A DNA stretch of 64,000 nt, taken from contig CACWTR010000012.1 of NCBI GenBank assembly GCA_902763865.1, positions 96,698 through 160,697 of the forward strand, given 5' to 3'. Positions within the stretch are counted from its first letter, which is position 1; each line of letters starts with the position of its first letter. Source of the DNA: an uncultured Bacteroidales bacterium (GTDB lineage Bacteria; Bacteroidota; Bacteroidia; Bacteroidales; Bacteroidaceae). A model generated the notes under the pieces. The model worked only from the letters and a program-made list of their open reading frames with translations, was not told the origin of the DNA and did no database searches. Shown here in pieces: positions 24,975 to 33,381 of this stretch. The translations under genes were made by a program, and so were the position numbers.

Positions 24975-25696
24975 TACAGGTTGATAGGTGTATCGTTGGT
25001 TGTTGTGTCGTCCGTTATCACGATATCCACGCCGCCCGTGTTGGCATCGGAGTCATAGTGGTAGCAGAGGGTGAAGAGCTTGCCTGCGGCTATGTCGGTG
25101 TAGCTGATGGCAGAGTGGTTGCTGGTGCGTCCGTCGGTATTGGTGGCGGAGAGAGAGTAGGAGAACCCGCCGTCGGCCACGTCGAAGTAGGCACGTCCGC
25201 CCTGTCGGATGACGACGGTGCGGCTACCGCTCTTCAGGCGGAAGGTATAGGAGCTGAAGAGTGTATCCCAGAGGTTCGGCAACTGCAGCCCTACGGCGTA
25301 GTTGGTCATGGGCACACGCATCTGCAGGCGTTTCACCATGTCGTATTCCATGCTGACGCTTGTCTCCTGGAAGTAGCAGGCTTCGCCCAGCCCCTCGTTG
25401 GCAGTCTGCCATGTGGATTGGTTCGGGCTGTAGGCTTGGATGTAGAATGTGCCGGGCTCGAGGACGATCTTGTCGGGCACGCTGCCTGCAGCGTAGTGAC
25501 GGAAGAGTGTGCGGTTGGCATCCAGGATGTCGAGAGCCAGTCCTTCGTCGCAGGCGCGGGTTACCTCCATCGCCGGGAACCCTGTTCGCCGGAGGTCGAG
25601 CTCCAGTATGGCTTCGTTCTGGGCGGTAGGCAGGTTGTCCTGCCGGCAGGCTGTCAGCAGTGTCAGCCCAATGATTATGTATATCAGTCGTCTCAT
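24974..25696 (-). CDS. DUF4493-like surface lipoprotein (operon gene 7)
   Basis: A 240-residue lipoprotein, lipobox LLTAC (Cys17) then RQDN. TRA motif at Arg47 (AMEVTRACDE). Body pattern FYIQAYSPNQSTW, MRVPMTNYAVGLQLPNLWDTLFSSYTFRL and HYDSDANTGGVDIVI is that of the single-domain subunits in this operon. It overlaps gene 6 by 4 bp (ATGA). It is the smallest lipoprotein of the set and could be a major repeating subunit, but the sequence alone cannot show this. Confidence 0.78.
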   Translation of the reverse strand: MRRLIYIIIGLTLLTACRQDNLPTAQNEAILELDLRRTGFPAMEVTRACDEGLALDILDANRTLFRHYAAGSVPDKIVLEPGTFYIQAYSPNQSTWQTANEGLGEACYFQETSVSMEYDMVKRLQMRVPMTNYAVGLQLPNLWDTLFSSYTFRLKSGSRTVVIRQGGRAYFDVADGGFSYSLSATNTDGRTSNHSAISYTDIAAGKLFTLCYHYDSDANTGGVDIVITDDTTTNDTPINL

Positions 25697-27516
25697 GGCT
25701 TAGCTGCGTATTTTAGTTGGAAGGAGTAGATATGACTGCAAGTCTGTCCGGCACCATAGTCATTGTAGAAGCGGATGGTAGTGGCATAGTTCGAGTCGTC
25801 GGAGAAGACGGGGGTGGTTCCGCTGTACTGGTGGTCCGTGTCGCGGAAAGGCGTGCCGGCCTCGTCCTGCCGGTAAATCTCCATGTTGCCAACCTCGATT
25901 GAGAGGTAGGTACCGACGGTCAGTGTGTGAATGTTCACGCTGTAGTCGGCACAGAAGTAGGTGGAGGGCGGAATGCAGACAGCGGATGTGGTCTGGATGT
26001 ACTGGCTTCCGGTACTGAGATGTCCGAGGCGTACGTCGTTCTCGTACCAGTCAACGCCTCCGGAGGCATCCCATTCCTCATGGTTTGCCAGGTTCAGCGC
26101 ATAGGGCAGGCCCGTGATGATGTATGACTTCTCGGCCTGGACGGATGTCCCGTCGAAGGTCAGGTTGCCTCGCAGAGTGTGGGCGTCAGGGCTGACTGCC
26201 TGTCCGGTCATGTCGCCGGGTTCATAGCTGTTGCTGCCTTCTGCAACATTGGCCGTGGTGCCGTCGTAGGTGTAAGTGAATGTACAGAGGTTGCGGTAGT
26301 TGCTATTGCTCAGCAATGACGAAGCCACATTAATATATATGCCGGGCTCGTAGATTGTCAACCTCTCGCACGAATTGGCTGCATCTATATCGCCCTCCAG
26401 ATACTTCGAGTAGGACGTGTAGCCGGTGACGTTGACGGTCAGCCCTGTTGGAGCGGGAATCATGAACTCGCGGCTGCTGGCTTTCATGGCTGTGCCGTCC
26501 TCGGAGACGATGTAATATGTGGCCTTATACGTACCCTGCGGCAGATAGGGCCAGGCTGTAGATGTGGTATGGCTGGAGGTGAGTACCCCTGTGCCCTGCA
26601 TGGTGCGCACCTCGTCGCCTGCGGCATTGGTGACGACGGCCTTCCACGTCATGCCGGGATAGCCGTCGGAGCTGGTGAGAAGTGTGCCCACCAGCATGCC
26701 GTAGCGGTCGAACTGGAGCGATGGGGTAAGTGTCGGCACGGGCAGCCAGGAGAGGGGAATCGTCTCGTCCATAGTGACGGTCTCGACCTCTACCTTGCTG
26801 ATATCTACGCCCAGGGCTGTCTCGGGGTCTGGCAGCGAGAGCGTGACGATGGCGTGGTCTGCTGCGTTGAGCACGTCGGGGAAGTCCTTGCTTTCGAGTA
26901 CGCCGGACACTTCGCGGTCATCCTCCATGCGGAGCTTGCCCCAGAACCTGAGGGTGACGTGGCTGCCGGCCTGCACATAGACACTCTTCAGAGGCTCGTC
27001 CTTCGTGATGGGCATGCCATGGTTGCCTATATACACGTAGAGCGCGTAGTCGCTGTAGTAACGGTCGAAGCGTTCCTGCTCTTCTGGATTGCGACCGAAG
27101 ATGGCGGAGACAAGGGCATTGCCCACGCGGGCCGTGATGCTGGCATGGGTTGTCTCGTCCTTGCTTACCACAGCCGTCGTCTCACCATAGTAATAAGGCT
27201 TGTCTAATGCTAACAGGTCATTGCCTCCGTAGGAAACCATCACGGTATAGGTTCCTACGGGCAGCGTGATTTCGTTTTCGGTGAAGACATCGTTGTAAAC
27301 GACGCGTCCTGCTTCGTTGGCAATCTGCAGACGGAAGTCTGCACTGCCGGGGACGCCCAGCTCGGTGGGGTTGGCACGGGACGTGGCCGTGCTGACGTTG
27401 GTCAGCGAGAGCCGCAGGCGTCCGCCCTCACCCGCCGGGATGAGTTCCTCTTCGCTGACACATGCTGCAAGGCAGGCTGTCAGGCAAAGGAGCAGGAATT
27501 TGAGATATCTATTCAT
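25693..27516 (-). CDS. DUF4493-like lipoprotein with adhesin-like C-terminal module (operon gene 6)
   Basis: A 607-residue lipoprotein. The frame is open to 27597, but the ATG at 27516 starts directly with the signal peptide MNRYLKFLLLCLTACLAAC (Cys19, then VSEEE) and overlaps the gene 5 stop as ATGAATAG, typical coupled translation. TSRANP places the Arg at residue 47. Residues about 20-290 are DUF4493-like (LPVGTYTVMVSYGG, FRLQIANEAG). Residues about 295-607 (WPYLPQGTYKATYY, YLEGDIDAANSCERLTIYEP, YIITGLPYALN, NDVRLGHLS, HIYSFQLKY) match the C-terminal half of gene 9. It may be a second tip variant or a binding subunit. Confidence 0.8.
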   Translation of the reverse strand: MNRYLKFLLLCLTACLAACVSEEELIPAGEGGRLRLSLTNVSTATSRANPTELGVPGSADFRLQIANEAGRVVYNDVFTENEITLPVGTYTVMVSYGGNDLLALDKPYYYGETTAVVSKDETTHASITARVGNALVSAIFGRNPEEQERFDRYYSDYALYVYIGNHGMPITKDEPLKSVYVQAGSHVTLRFWGKLRMEDDREVSGVLESKDFPDVLNAADHAIVTLSLPDPETALGVDISKVEVETVTMDETIPLSWLPVPTLTPSLQFDRYGMLVGTLLTSSDGYPGMTWKAVVTNAAGDEVRTMQGTGVLTSSHTTSTAWPYLPQGTYKATYYIVSEDGTAMKASSREFMIPAPTGLTVNVTGYTSYSKYLEGDIDAANSCERLTIYEPGIYINVASSLLSNSNYRNLCTFTYTYDGTTANVAEGSNSYEPGDMTGQAVSPDAHTLRGNLTFDGTSVQAEKSYIITGLPYALNLANHEEWDASGGVDWYENDVRLGHLSTGSQYIQTTSAVCIPPSTYFCADYSVNIHTLTVGTYLSIEVGNMEIYRQDEAGTPFRDTDHQYSGTTPVFSDDSNYATTIRFYNDYGAGQTCSHIYSFQLKYAAKP

Positions 27517-29254
27517 ACAACAGTTCGATGTTATCCAGTTGCAGGAGCGATTCCTCGCTTCCCGTGAAGTAGTCTCCATACTTGGAGCTGCTGGCAACGA
27601 TGATGATATATTTGGGTTGTCGGTTCTTGATGCGATAGTCGATGTTAATGGTTTCCGTGGTCCATGTATCTACGTTCTCGCCCTTCGTCATCTGCCCGTA
27701 GGCAATGAGGTTGGGACTGTTCATGTCCATCAGGTGCAGCGCGGTGGGACGTGTGCGGATGAGGTAGGGGCATGTGTATGTGGTGCCTTTCGACGTGTAG
27801 GTGACCGGTTCCCAGTCGCCCAGGGCAATATACACGCTGCAGGAGTCGGGTTGTCCCTTCATGTTCTCGTACATCGTTCTGGGGATGTATTCTCCCCAGG
27901 GCTCTTTCCAGCTGCCTCCTGTCCTGGTGATGGACGAGGTCTTGTACTTGTAGTCAAAGCGCATCTTCGTGGGGAAGGCCGTGAAGGGACGCCCGAAGGA
28001 CAGGACACCATTGGTGCCGTCGGTCTCGAGGTAGTCGCCGGTGAATATGTTGCCTGCCGCAAACTTGACGACGATGAACTTCGATTGCAGGTTGGCGAAG
28101 CGGCGACCGTCCTCATCCTTGTATGTGCTGTTGCTTGCACCCACGGTGGTAGCTCCCGGGTTGCCAGTTCCCCAATAGGGTGTGGTCCCTTCGCCCCAGG
28201 GCTGATAGAGCGCTTTCGGGCTGGTGGGGTCCGCTATGCTCCATTCCTCGAAGCCTGCATTCTCGGGCTGCTGCTCTCCGACGGTGGTGAAGGTAAGTTC
28301 TTCGCTCGTCGTTGAGCCTGCTGTAACCCTGTAGGTGTAGGTGGTGGCGGGGCGTATGCCTGTCAGTTCGGCAGTGAAGGTCGTGTTGCCAAGCGTGACC
28401 TGAGCCTCGTTGACGGTGGTCCATTCGCTGGTGCCGGCGGCATGGTACTCGATGACGGGCTTGGCTCCCCAGGGCATCTTTCCGCTGATGGTGGCCGACA
28501 CGCTGCGGGCAAAGGCCGTGGCCTCTACCGTCTCGACGGCATTCGTCTTATAGACTATGACATTCCACTGCTGCAGCTCGGGCGAACCGCCCATCTTGAC
28601 GGCGAAGGTGCGCTTTTGGGTGAAGTCGTAGGTCTCGGACTGCGTGGGGTCGGGGGTGACGGTTCCGTGCTTGCCTCCCAGCGAGAAACGCTGGACCTTG
28701 AGGGCACTGAGTTCCTTGGAGCTTGCCACATAGACGATGGCGTTCCTGTTGATGGGGTCGATGACGGCATCGCCCACCTGCCCGTCGATAAAGATTTCAC
28801 GCTGTACTATCTGCTGGACACGGACCGTCCACTCGTAGTCCTGATAGGTGCGCAGGACGAAGGTGGCGCTCCCTTGTGAGAAGTTGACCTTGCTGCGTAC
28901 ATCTCCCGCCGACTGCGTGAAGCTGGTGGTGGGGAAGAGGTCAGGGTGGATGCAGGTGCACTTGCCCTTCTTGGGGATGATAGTGGCATCGTTGCTTACG
29001 TTGAACAGCTTGATGCTGAGTGCGGCGATGTTGACGGTGTCACTGACAAAGACGCTGACGGTGCGGCTGGCCTTGTCGATGACGGCCCCGGCGGAGTCGG
29101 TGTCGAGCTCGTTGCACTGTCCCTCCACCTCGAATGCCGTAATCTCTGCCTTCTTTATGGGCAGAGGCAGGTCGTCCTTGATGGCGCATGAGCTGAGTGC
29201 TGCAAGGGCAGCCATGAGGGTGCAGAGAGGATATGTGTGGCGCAGATGCATCAT
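27509..29254 (-). CDS. PCMD-domain lipoprotein without TRA site (operon gene 5)
   Basis: A 581-residue lipoprotein, lipobox ALSSC (Cys23) then AIKDD. Residues 30-230 contain two or three Ig-like units (VIDKASRTVSVFVSD, AVIDPINRNAIVYVAS). A fibronectin-III-like domain follows (about 240-330, GIRPATTYTYRVTAG), then a PCMD domain (345-581) with GFEEW, SLFTG-type IFTGDY, FGRPFTAFPTKMRF, SCSVYIALG, LIAYGQM and ASSSKYGDYFTGSEESLLQLDNIELLYE segments. It lacks the TRA motif of the other lipoproteins, so it may not be proteolytically matured and could be the membrane anchor. Its start overlaps the barrel gene by 4 bp. Confidence 0.85.
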   Translation of the reverse strand: MMHLRHTYPLCTLMAALAALSSCAIKDDLPLPIKKAEITAFEVEGQCNELDTDSAGAVIDKASRTVSVFVSDTVNIAALSIKLFNVSNDATIIPKKGKCTCIHPDLFPTTSFTQSAGDVRSKVNFSQGSATFVLRTYQDYEWTVRVQQIVQREIFIDGQVGDAVIDPINRNAIVYVASSKELSALKVQRFSLGGKHGTVTPDPTQSETYDFTQKRTFAVKMGGSPELQQWNVIVYKTNAVETVEATAFARSVSATISGKMPWGAKPVIEYHAAGTSEWTTVNEAQVTLGNTTFTAELTGIRPATTYTYRVTAGSTTSEELTFTTVGEQQPENAGFEEWSIADPTSPKALYQPWGEGTTPYWGTGNPGATTVGASNSTYKDEDGRRFANLQSKFIVVKFAAGNIFTGDYLETDGTNGVLSFGRPFTAFPTKMRFDYKYKTSSITRTGGSWKEPWGEYIPRTMYENMKGQPDSCSVYIALGDWEPVTYTSKGTTYTCPYLIRTRPTALHLMDMNSPNLIAYGQMTKGENVDTWTTETINIDYRIKNRQPKYIIIVASSSKYGDYFTGSEESLLQLDNIELLYE

Positions 29255-30159
29255 AGATAGAACGTCATGCCAATGTTGACGGTAAAGATATTGAATCTGA
29301 AGTTGACGCCTCCGCTACGGTTATGGCCGTACTCATATTCGGTGGAATTGGGGTGGAGGTTCTTGAAGCTGCTCCACTTGTAATCCAGGCCAAGCACGCC
29401 GATAGAAGTCTCGATGGCGGCAAAGTCCGTGACGAAGACGCACAGGCCCGGGGTGACGCCCAGCTGCAGCTTGTTGACCGTCTCGTATGTGCCGTCCAGA
29501 GTGTTGATGTTCCCTTCCCTGCGTCCGGAACTGTTCTTGCCGTTGGCATGGGAATAGGTGGCACGCACCTCGGCAAACGCTCCGAAGATTTTGCTGCCGA
29601 AGAGGGGCATGTACCGGCGCAGGAAGAAGCTGGCCTCGTGTCTGTGCTCCAGGTAGTAGAGGTCCTCGAGGTCGATGCTAAGTCCTTCGCCCAGCTTGAG
29701 GTCCAGGTTTCCGAGGAAGAAGTAGTAGCGGCTGTAGTTGTAGCGCACACCGAGCGCAAGGTTGTTGCCGACGAAGTAGCCCACGTAGGGAGCGACGGAG
29801 AAGATGTGGCCGTCCATGTTGAGATTCTTCAGCACCAGAAGGTTCTCGTTCTCGTTCTCCCATGTGCGGTAGTTCACCGTGGCACCGGTCATCCACAGCC
29901 CCTTGGGGATGAAGGTGGCGTTCATGCCGCTTCGGTCTATGCGCTGTATGTGTCGCTTCTTCAGGTTCTGCTCGTACTGTTCGCGCACGTTTGGAACCTT
30001 GTTCTTTTTTGCCTTCTTCCCGCTGATCATGTCGGCATACGACGACTGAGTGTATGCCCCATTTCCGGTCTGGACGGGCTGGGTGTATTGCGCACAGATT
30101 GCTGCTGGCACGAATGCCAGCAGCAATCCAAGTGCATATCTGATTGATTTACCTGTCAT
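29251..30159 (-). CDS. Outer-membrane beta-barrel protein (operon gene 4)
   Basis: A 302-residue exported protein with a type I signal peptide ending AAICAQ and no lipobox, the only non-lipoprotein in the operon. Residues about 75-302 alternate aromatic/hydrophobic strands and turns (MTGATVNYRTWENENE, IFSVAPYVGYFVGNNLALGVRYNYSRYYFF, FAAIETSIGVLGLDYKW) and end VNIGMTFYL, as in outer-membrane barrels of about 10-12 strands. A basic segment (KKAKKNKVPNVREQYEQNLKKRHIQ) precedes the barrel. Gap to gene 3 is 4 bp. It could anchor or help assemble the lipoproteins at the surface. Confidence 0.8.
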   Translation of the reverse strand: MTGKSIRYALGLLLAFVPAAICAQYTQPVQTGNGAYTQSSYADMISGKKAKKNKVPNVREQYEQNLKKRHIQRIDRSGMNATFIPKGLWMTGATVNYRTWENENENLLVLKNLNMDGHIFSVAPYVGYFVGNNLALGVRYNYSRYYFFLGNLDLKLGEGLSIDLEDLYYLEHRHEASFFLRRYMPLFGSKIFGAFAEVRATYSHANGKNSSGRREGNINTLDGTYETVNKLQLGVTPGLCVFVTDFAAIETSIGVLGLDYKWSSFKNLHPNSTEYEYGHNRSGGVNFRFNIFTVNIGMTFYL

Positions 30160-30163
30160 TATA

Positions 30164-31963
30164 CTATTTCACGCTTGGTTCATCGCCATAAACGAGTTCA
30201 AAGTCATCAATGTGTAGCACGGAACTGTCTGAGCCGTAGAAGTAATCACCCCACTTGCTGGCCGAGCAGACAATAATCATGTATGTTGGCTTTGTGGTCA
30301 GTGAATGATACTTCAGCGGGATGTTCAGTTCCTGCCATGCTCCGTTGCTGCTGGAGCTCTGTGTCATCTGGCCGTATGCAACGACTCTCGGGTCATTCTC
30401 CCAGTCTAAGCTGGTGGTCATTTCGTAGCCTTCAGCTGCTGCGTTTGCAACGTGGAACTGCTCTGTTACCAGTGCACAGAAGATTTGGCATTCATCATTC
30501 GACCCCTTGTCGGGAGCGCCGACGCCCGAAGGCTGAGTACCACGATTCACAGCACCAGGTGCATAGGAGTAATATCCCTTCAGTGCCGTAGGACGAGAGG
30601 TGAAAGGAACACCCCAATCCAGCTTGGCACCCTTAGCGCCGATGAGGCCGATGAAATCACCTGTGAACAGACTGGCTGCTGCCAGCTTGACGGAAGCCCA
30701 GGCCGTTGCCAACTTTGCAGAAGAGTTGCCACCATGCTTGAAGCCGGTATCCTGAGTAGTTACGCTGCCAATAAAGGTAGCTGCGCCGGCATTACTTGAA
30801 TTCCAATACTTGCCGTCCGCTTTATTGCCGCAAATATCAATTTTGCCTTCTGAGTACCAATTCTCGAAGCCTGCGTTGTAGAGTGCTGTTACAGCTTCGG
30901 TCTTGAAATTCACCTCGGCGCTGGTGGCATCGTTCTCGCCGTCGTTATAGACTGCGCGATAGGTGTAAGTAGTAGCAGGTTTGAGGCCTGTCAGCTTGTA
31001 GGAGAAGACGTCTTTGTCGCGTGTGAGTGCACTGCCTTCAATGGTTGTCCATGCGTCTGCGCCCAGCTCCTTCCACTCCAGGTTCAGCTTGGTGGGGTCG
31101 TAGTTGTCAGCCGTAACCTCGACGGCGAGGTTGGCAAACGTGGCCCATGCATCAGCCTTCTTTGCATCGAGGCTTACGCCCGGCTTGCGATTGACGGGAA
31201 TGGTGAAGTTGTAGGTCTGGGTAGCTTCATCGACAAGTACTTCAACAGAGCCATGCGTGCCGGCATCAGCCACCTTGTAGGTAAAGATGAAGTGGTCGCG
31301 CGGGTGTACATCAGTAAATTTGGATTTCAGCGAATAGTTCTCCCCGCTCTTGTTGGTGACGGAGAGCAGGAGGTTCAGGTCGCCAACGGGGAAGTAGGCG
31401 GACTTCGCCGTAGAACCCATGGTGAATGTGAGGGCGGATACGTCGCTTATTCCCGAAGACACTACGGTGTAGGCTTCAGTGAAATAGGACTGGAAACTCT
31501 GGTCCCAGACGACGCTTACCTTGACGTTGTCCTGTGTGCAGGTGACGGTGGCCCTTGAGAGGGTGCCCTGTTTTACCGTCACCTCTTGCGTGCCGGCATA
31601 GAAGGGAGCATCGAATCCGGAACCTGAGCCATCCCATCCGTAGGAATGGGCCTCGATGGTATATTTACCGGGCTTCAGCATGATGTTGTCCTTGAATTCT
31701 TCGTTCACAAAGCCGGCCTCGGCAGTCCAGACGCTGGTCTTGGTCACGGTGCCGTCTTCGCTTGTAAGGGTAACCTCCAACTTGCGTGCATCGTAGTCAG
31801 CGGGTTTGTTGGTGACGGCACGTGTGTTGGTGGAAACGAGCGTGTTCAGTTCCAGTTTCAGGTAGCCGACCTGTCCTTCTTCCACACCCTCCATGTCGTT
31901 GGTGCAAGAGGCTACGAAGAACGTAGCGCAGAGCAAACTCAATATGGAAAATATCTTTTTCAT
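30164..31963 (-). CDS. DUF4493 plus PCMD surface lipoprotein (operon gene 3)
   Basis: A 599-residue lipoprotein, lipobox FVASC (Cys20) then TNDMEG. TRA at Arg48 (STNTRAVTNK). Domain order: DUF4493 (about 35-270; KPGKYTIEAHSYGWDG, FDAPFYAGTQEVTV, VKVSVVWDQSFQSYFTEAY), fibronectin-III-like (275-385; LTGLKPATTYTYRAVY), PCMD (390-595; GFENW, LFTGDF, WGVPFTSRPTALKGYYSYAPG, VAYGQMTQ, CSASKWGDYFYGSDSSVLHIDDFELVYG). PCMD is named for putative carbohydrate metabolism but behaves as a carbohydrate-binding jelly-roll. This protein combines a subunit-type and an anchor/binding-type domain. Confidence 0.87.
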   Translation of the reverse strand: MKKIFSILSLLCATFFVASCTNDMEGVEEGQVGYLKLELNTLVSTNTRAVTNKPADYDARKLEVTLTSEDGTVTKTSVWTAEAGFVNEEFKDNIMLKPGKYTIEAHSYGWDGSGSGFDAPFYAGTQEVTVKQGTLSRATVTCTQDNVKVSVVWDQSFQSYFTEAYTVVSSGISDVSALTFTMGSTAKSAYFPVGDLNLLLSVTNKSGENYSLKSKFTDVHPRDHFIFTYKVADAGTHGSVEVLVDEATQTYNFTIPVNRKPGVSLDAKKADAWATFANLAVEVTADNYDPTKLNLEWKELGADAWTTIEGSALTRDKDVFSYKLTGLKPATTYTYRAVYNDGENDATSAEVNFKTEAVTALYNAGFENWYSEGKIDICGNKADGKYWNSSNAGAATFIGSVTTQDTGFKHGGNSSAKLATAWASVKLAAASLFTGDFIGLIGAKGAKLDWGVPFTSRPTALKGYYSYAPGAVNRGTQPSGVGAPDKGSNDECQIFCALVTEQFHVANAAAEGYEMTTSLDWENDPRVVAYGQMTQSSSSNGAWQELNIPLKYHSLTTKPTYMIIVCSASKWGDYFYGSDSSVLHIDDFELVYGDEPSVK

Positions 31964-32007
31964 GTCTTTATCTTCTTTGTGTCGGGTTATACAATAGTCA
32001 GAGACAG

Positions 32008-33339
32008 TTATTCCGTAATGGTAACTACGATGGTGCCGGACTTGGTGTTGCCGTCCATGTCTGTCACTGTCATGAGGAAGTTATGCGTTCCGGGCAGGAT
32101 ACCGAGGAATGAGTAGAACTGTCCGACGGGGAATACGTATTCCTTGTCGCCCTGTGCGGGAACACTGATTTCCTTGCCAAGACCTCCCAGGAAGGCTACG
32201 AGATTCTGATTGCCGACAACCTCACATCCGTTGACGAGATCGACGCCCGGGTTTTCGTTTGCAACGGCGACCAGCTGCTCCATCATCTCATCGCTGGAAG
32301 ACTTCACCTTGACCATGACGCTCTTCAGTCCCTTCTCTGCTGACATGCTCACGTCGCCCGACGAGGGGTCGGCTGTAGCTGATTCGTCGGCTGACAGGGT
32401 CACGGGAGCCGGCATGGTCAGTACGATTGCGTCGTCGGTGCCGGGTTGTGGGCCCGGGTCGGGGTTGTCGTTGCCGCCGTCGTCCTTCAGGCTGCTGTCG
32501 GTCAGGTTTACGGTTACGACTTCGTCGCTGGTCAGCTCGAAGGTGACGGAAGCATTGAGCGTAATACCCGTTATCTCACCCGTAGTGGCCTCTGTCGGGT
32601 CGAAGTTCAGCACCAGCACGTCGCCGCCGGTGAAGGCTTCGATGTCGTTGTCATAATGTTCCGTTGCCTGGCTCTTGTCCAGGACTCTGCGGTCCGTCAC
32701 TGTGGAGCCATCTGCCAGTGTGGCACGGAAGTTGACGGTCAGCTTCTTTACGTCTTCACCGAAGTGCCAATAAACACTGTTGGGTTCGTTGCCATTCGTG
32801 TTGTCGAAGCTCAAGACAAACTCGCTGCCGTCGTCGATGGTAATGTTCCATGTCTGGAAAAGGGAAAGGAACTCGGGGCTGTAGTTTACCGTAATGACAC
32901 TGTTCTTCATCTTGCAGACGACCTTCGTGTCCGAAGTAATTCCCTTTTTGATTTCCATCGGTTCTGTGCCTTCGTAGTAGGGCTGGTCCATCTTCTTCAG
33001 AAATGTCAGGTTGGAGTGAGCCGCTACGCTATAGTTGCCTACAGGCAGCATGACACCCGTCAAGGGGAATGCGCTTACCGAGGCGTACTCCTTGACCACG
33101 GTGCCTTCGCTGTTATAGACAGTGACGGGGAAGTTCGTGACTTTGTTCATCTCGGCTAACTGCTCTGCGGTGTAGTCGGAGCTGGCACGTGTTGTCTTAG
33201 GCTGCAGGACAGATACATCCAGTGTCATGCGGCCTTCTTCGCCGTTCTTCAGGCCCTCGGTAGTAAACTCCTCGTTTACGCACGAAGAGAGGCCGGCAAC
33301 GGCCATTAATCCTATAATGAATGATTTATTCAGTTTCAT
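32008..33339 (-). CDS. DUF4493 surface lipoprotein with extra C-terminal domain (operon gene 2)
   Basis: A 443-residue lipoprotein, lipobox GLSSC (Cys20) then VNEEF. TRA at Arg51 (PKTTRASSDY). The DUF4493 body (about 35-285) is textbook: FPVTVYNSEGTVVKEYAS, LPVGNYSVAAHS, QPYYEGTEPMEIKKG, NSVITVNYSPEFLSLFQTW. A Pro/Gly/Asp linker (GGNDNPDPGPQPGTDD) leads to a DUF4493-associated C-terminal domain (305-443) ending in LGILPGTHNFLMTVTDMDGN. It follows gene 1 after 42 bp. Probable stalk subunit. Confidence 0.85.
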   Translation of the reverse strand: MKLNKSFIIGLMAVAGLSSCVNEEFTTEGLKNGEEGRMTLDVSVLQPKTTRASSDYTAEQLAEMNKVTNFPVTVYNSEGTVVKEYASVSAFPLTGVMLPVGNYSVAAHSNLTFLKKMDQPYYEGTEPMEIKKGITSDTKVVCKMKNSVITVNYSPEFLSLFQTWNITIDDGSEFVLSFDNTNGNEPNSVYWHFGEDVKKLTVNFRATLADGSTVTDRRVLDKSQATEHYDNDIEAFTGGDVLVLNFDPTEATTGEITGITLNASVTFELTSDEVVTVNLTDSSLKDDGGNDNPDPGPQPGTDDAIVLTMPAPVTLSADESATADPSSGDVSMSAEKGLKSVMVKVKSSSDEMMEQLVAVANENPGVDLVNGCEVVGNQNLVAFLGGLGKEISVPAQGDKEYVFPVGQFYSFLGILPGTHNFLMTVTDMDGNTKSGTIVVTITE

Positions 33340-33381
33340 AATGCTATATATTATTTATAGGTTCGTGGTGTTCGGGGGCGC

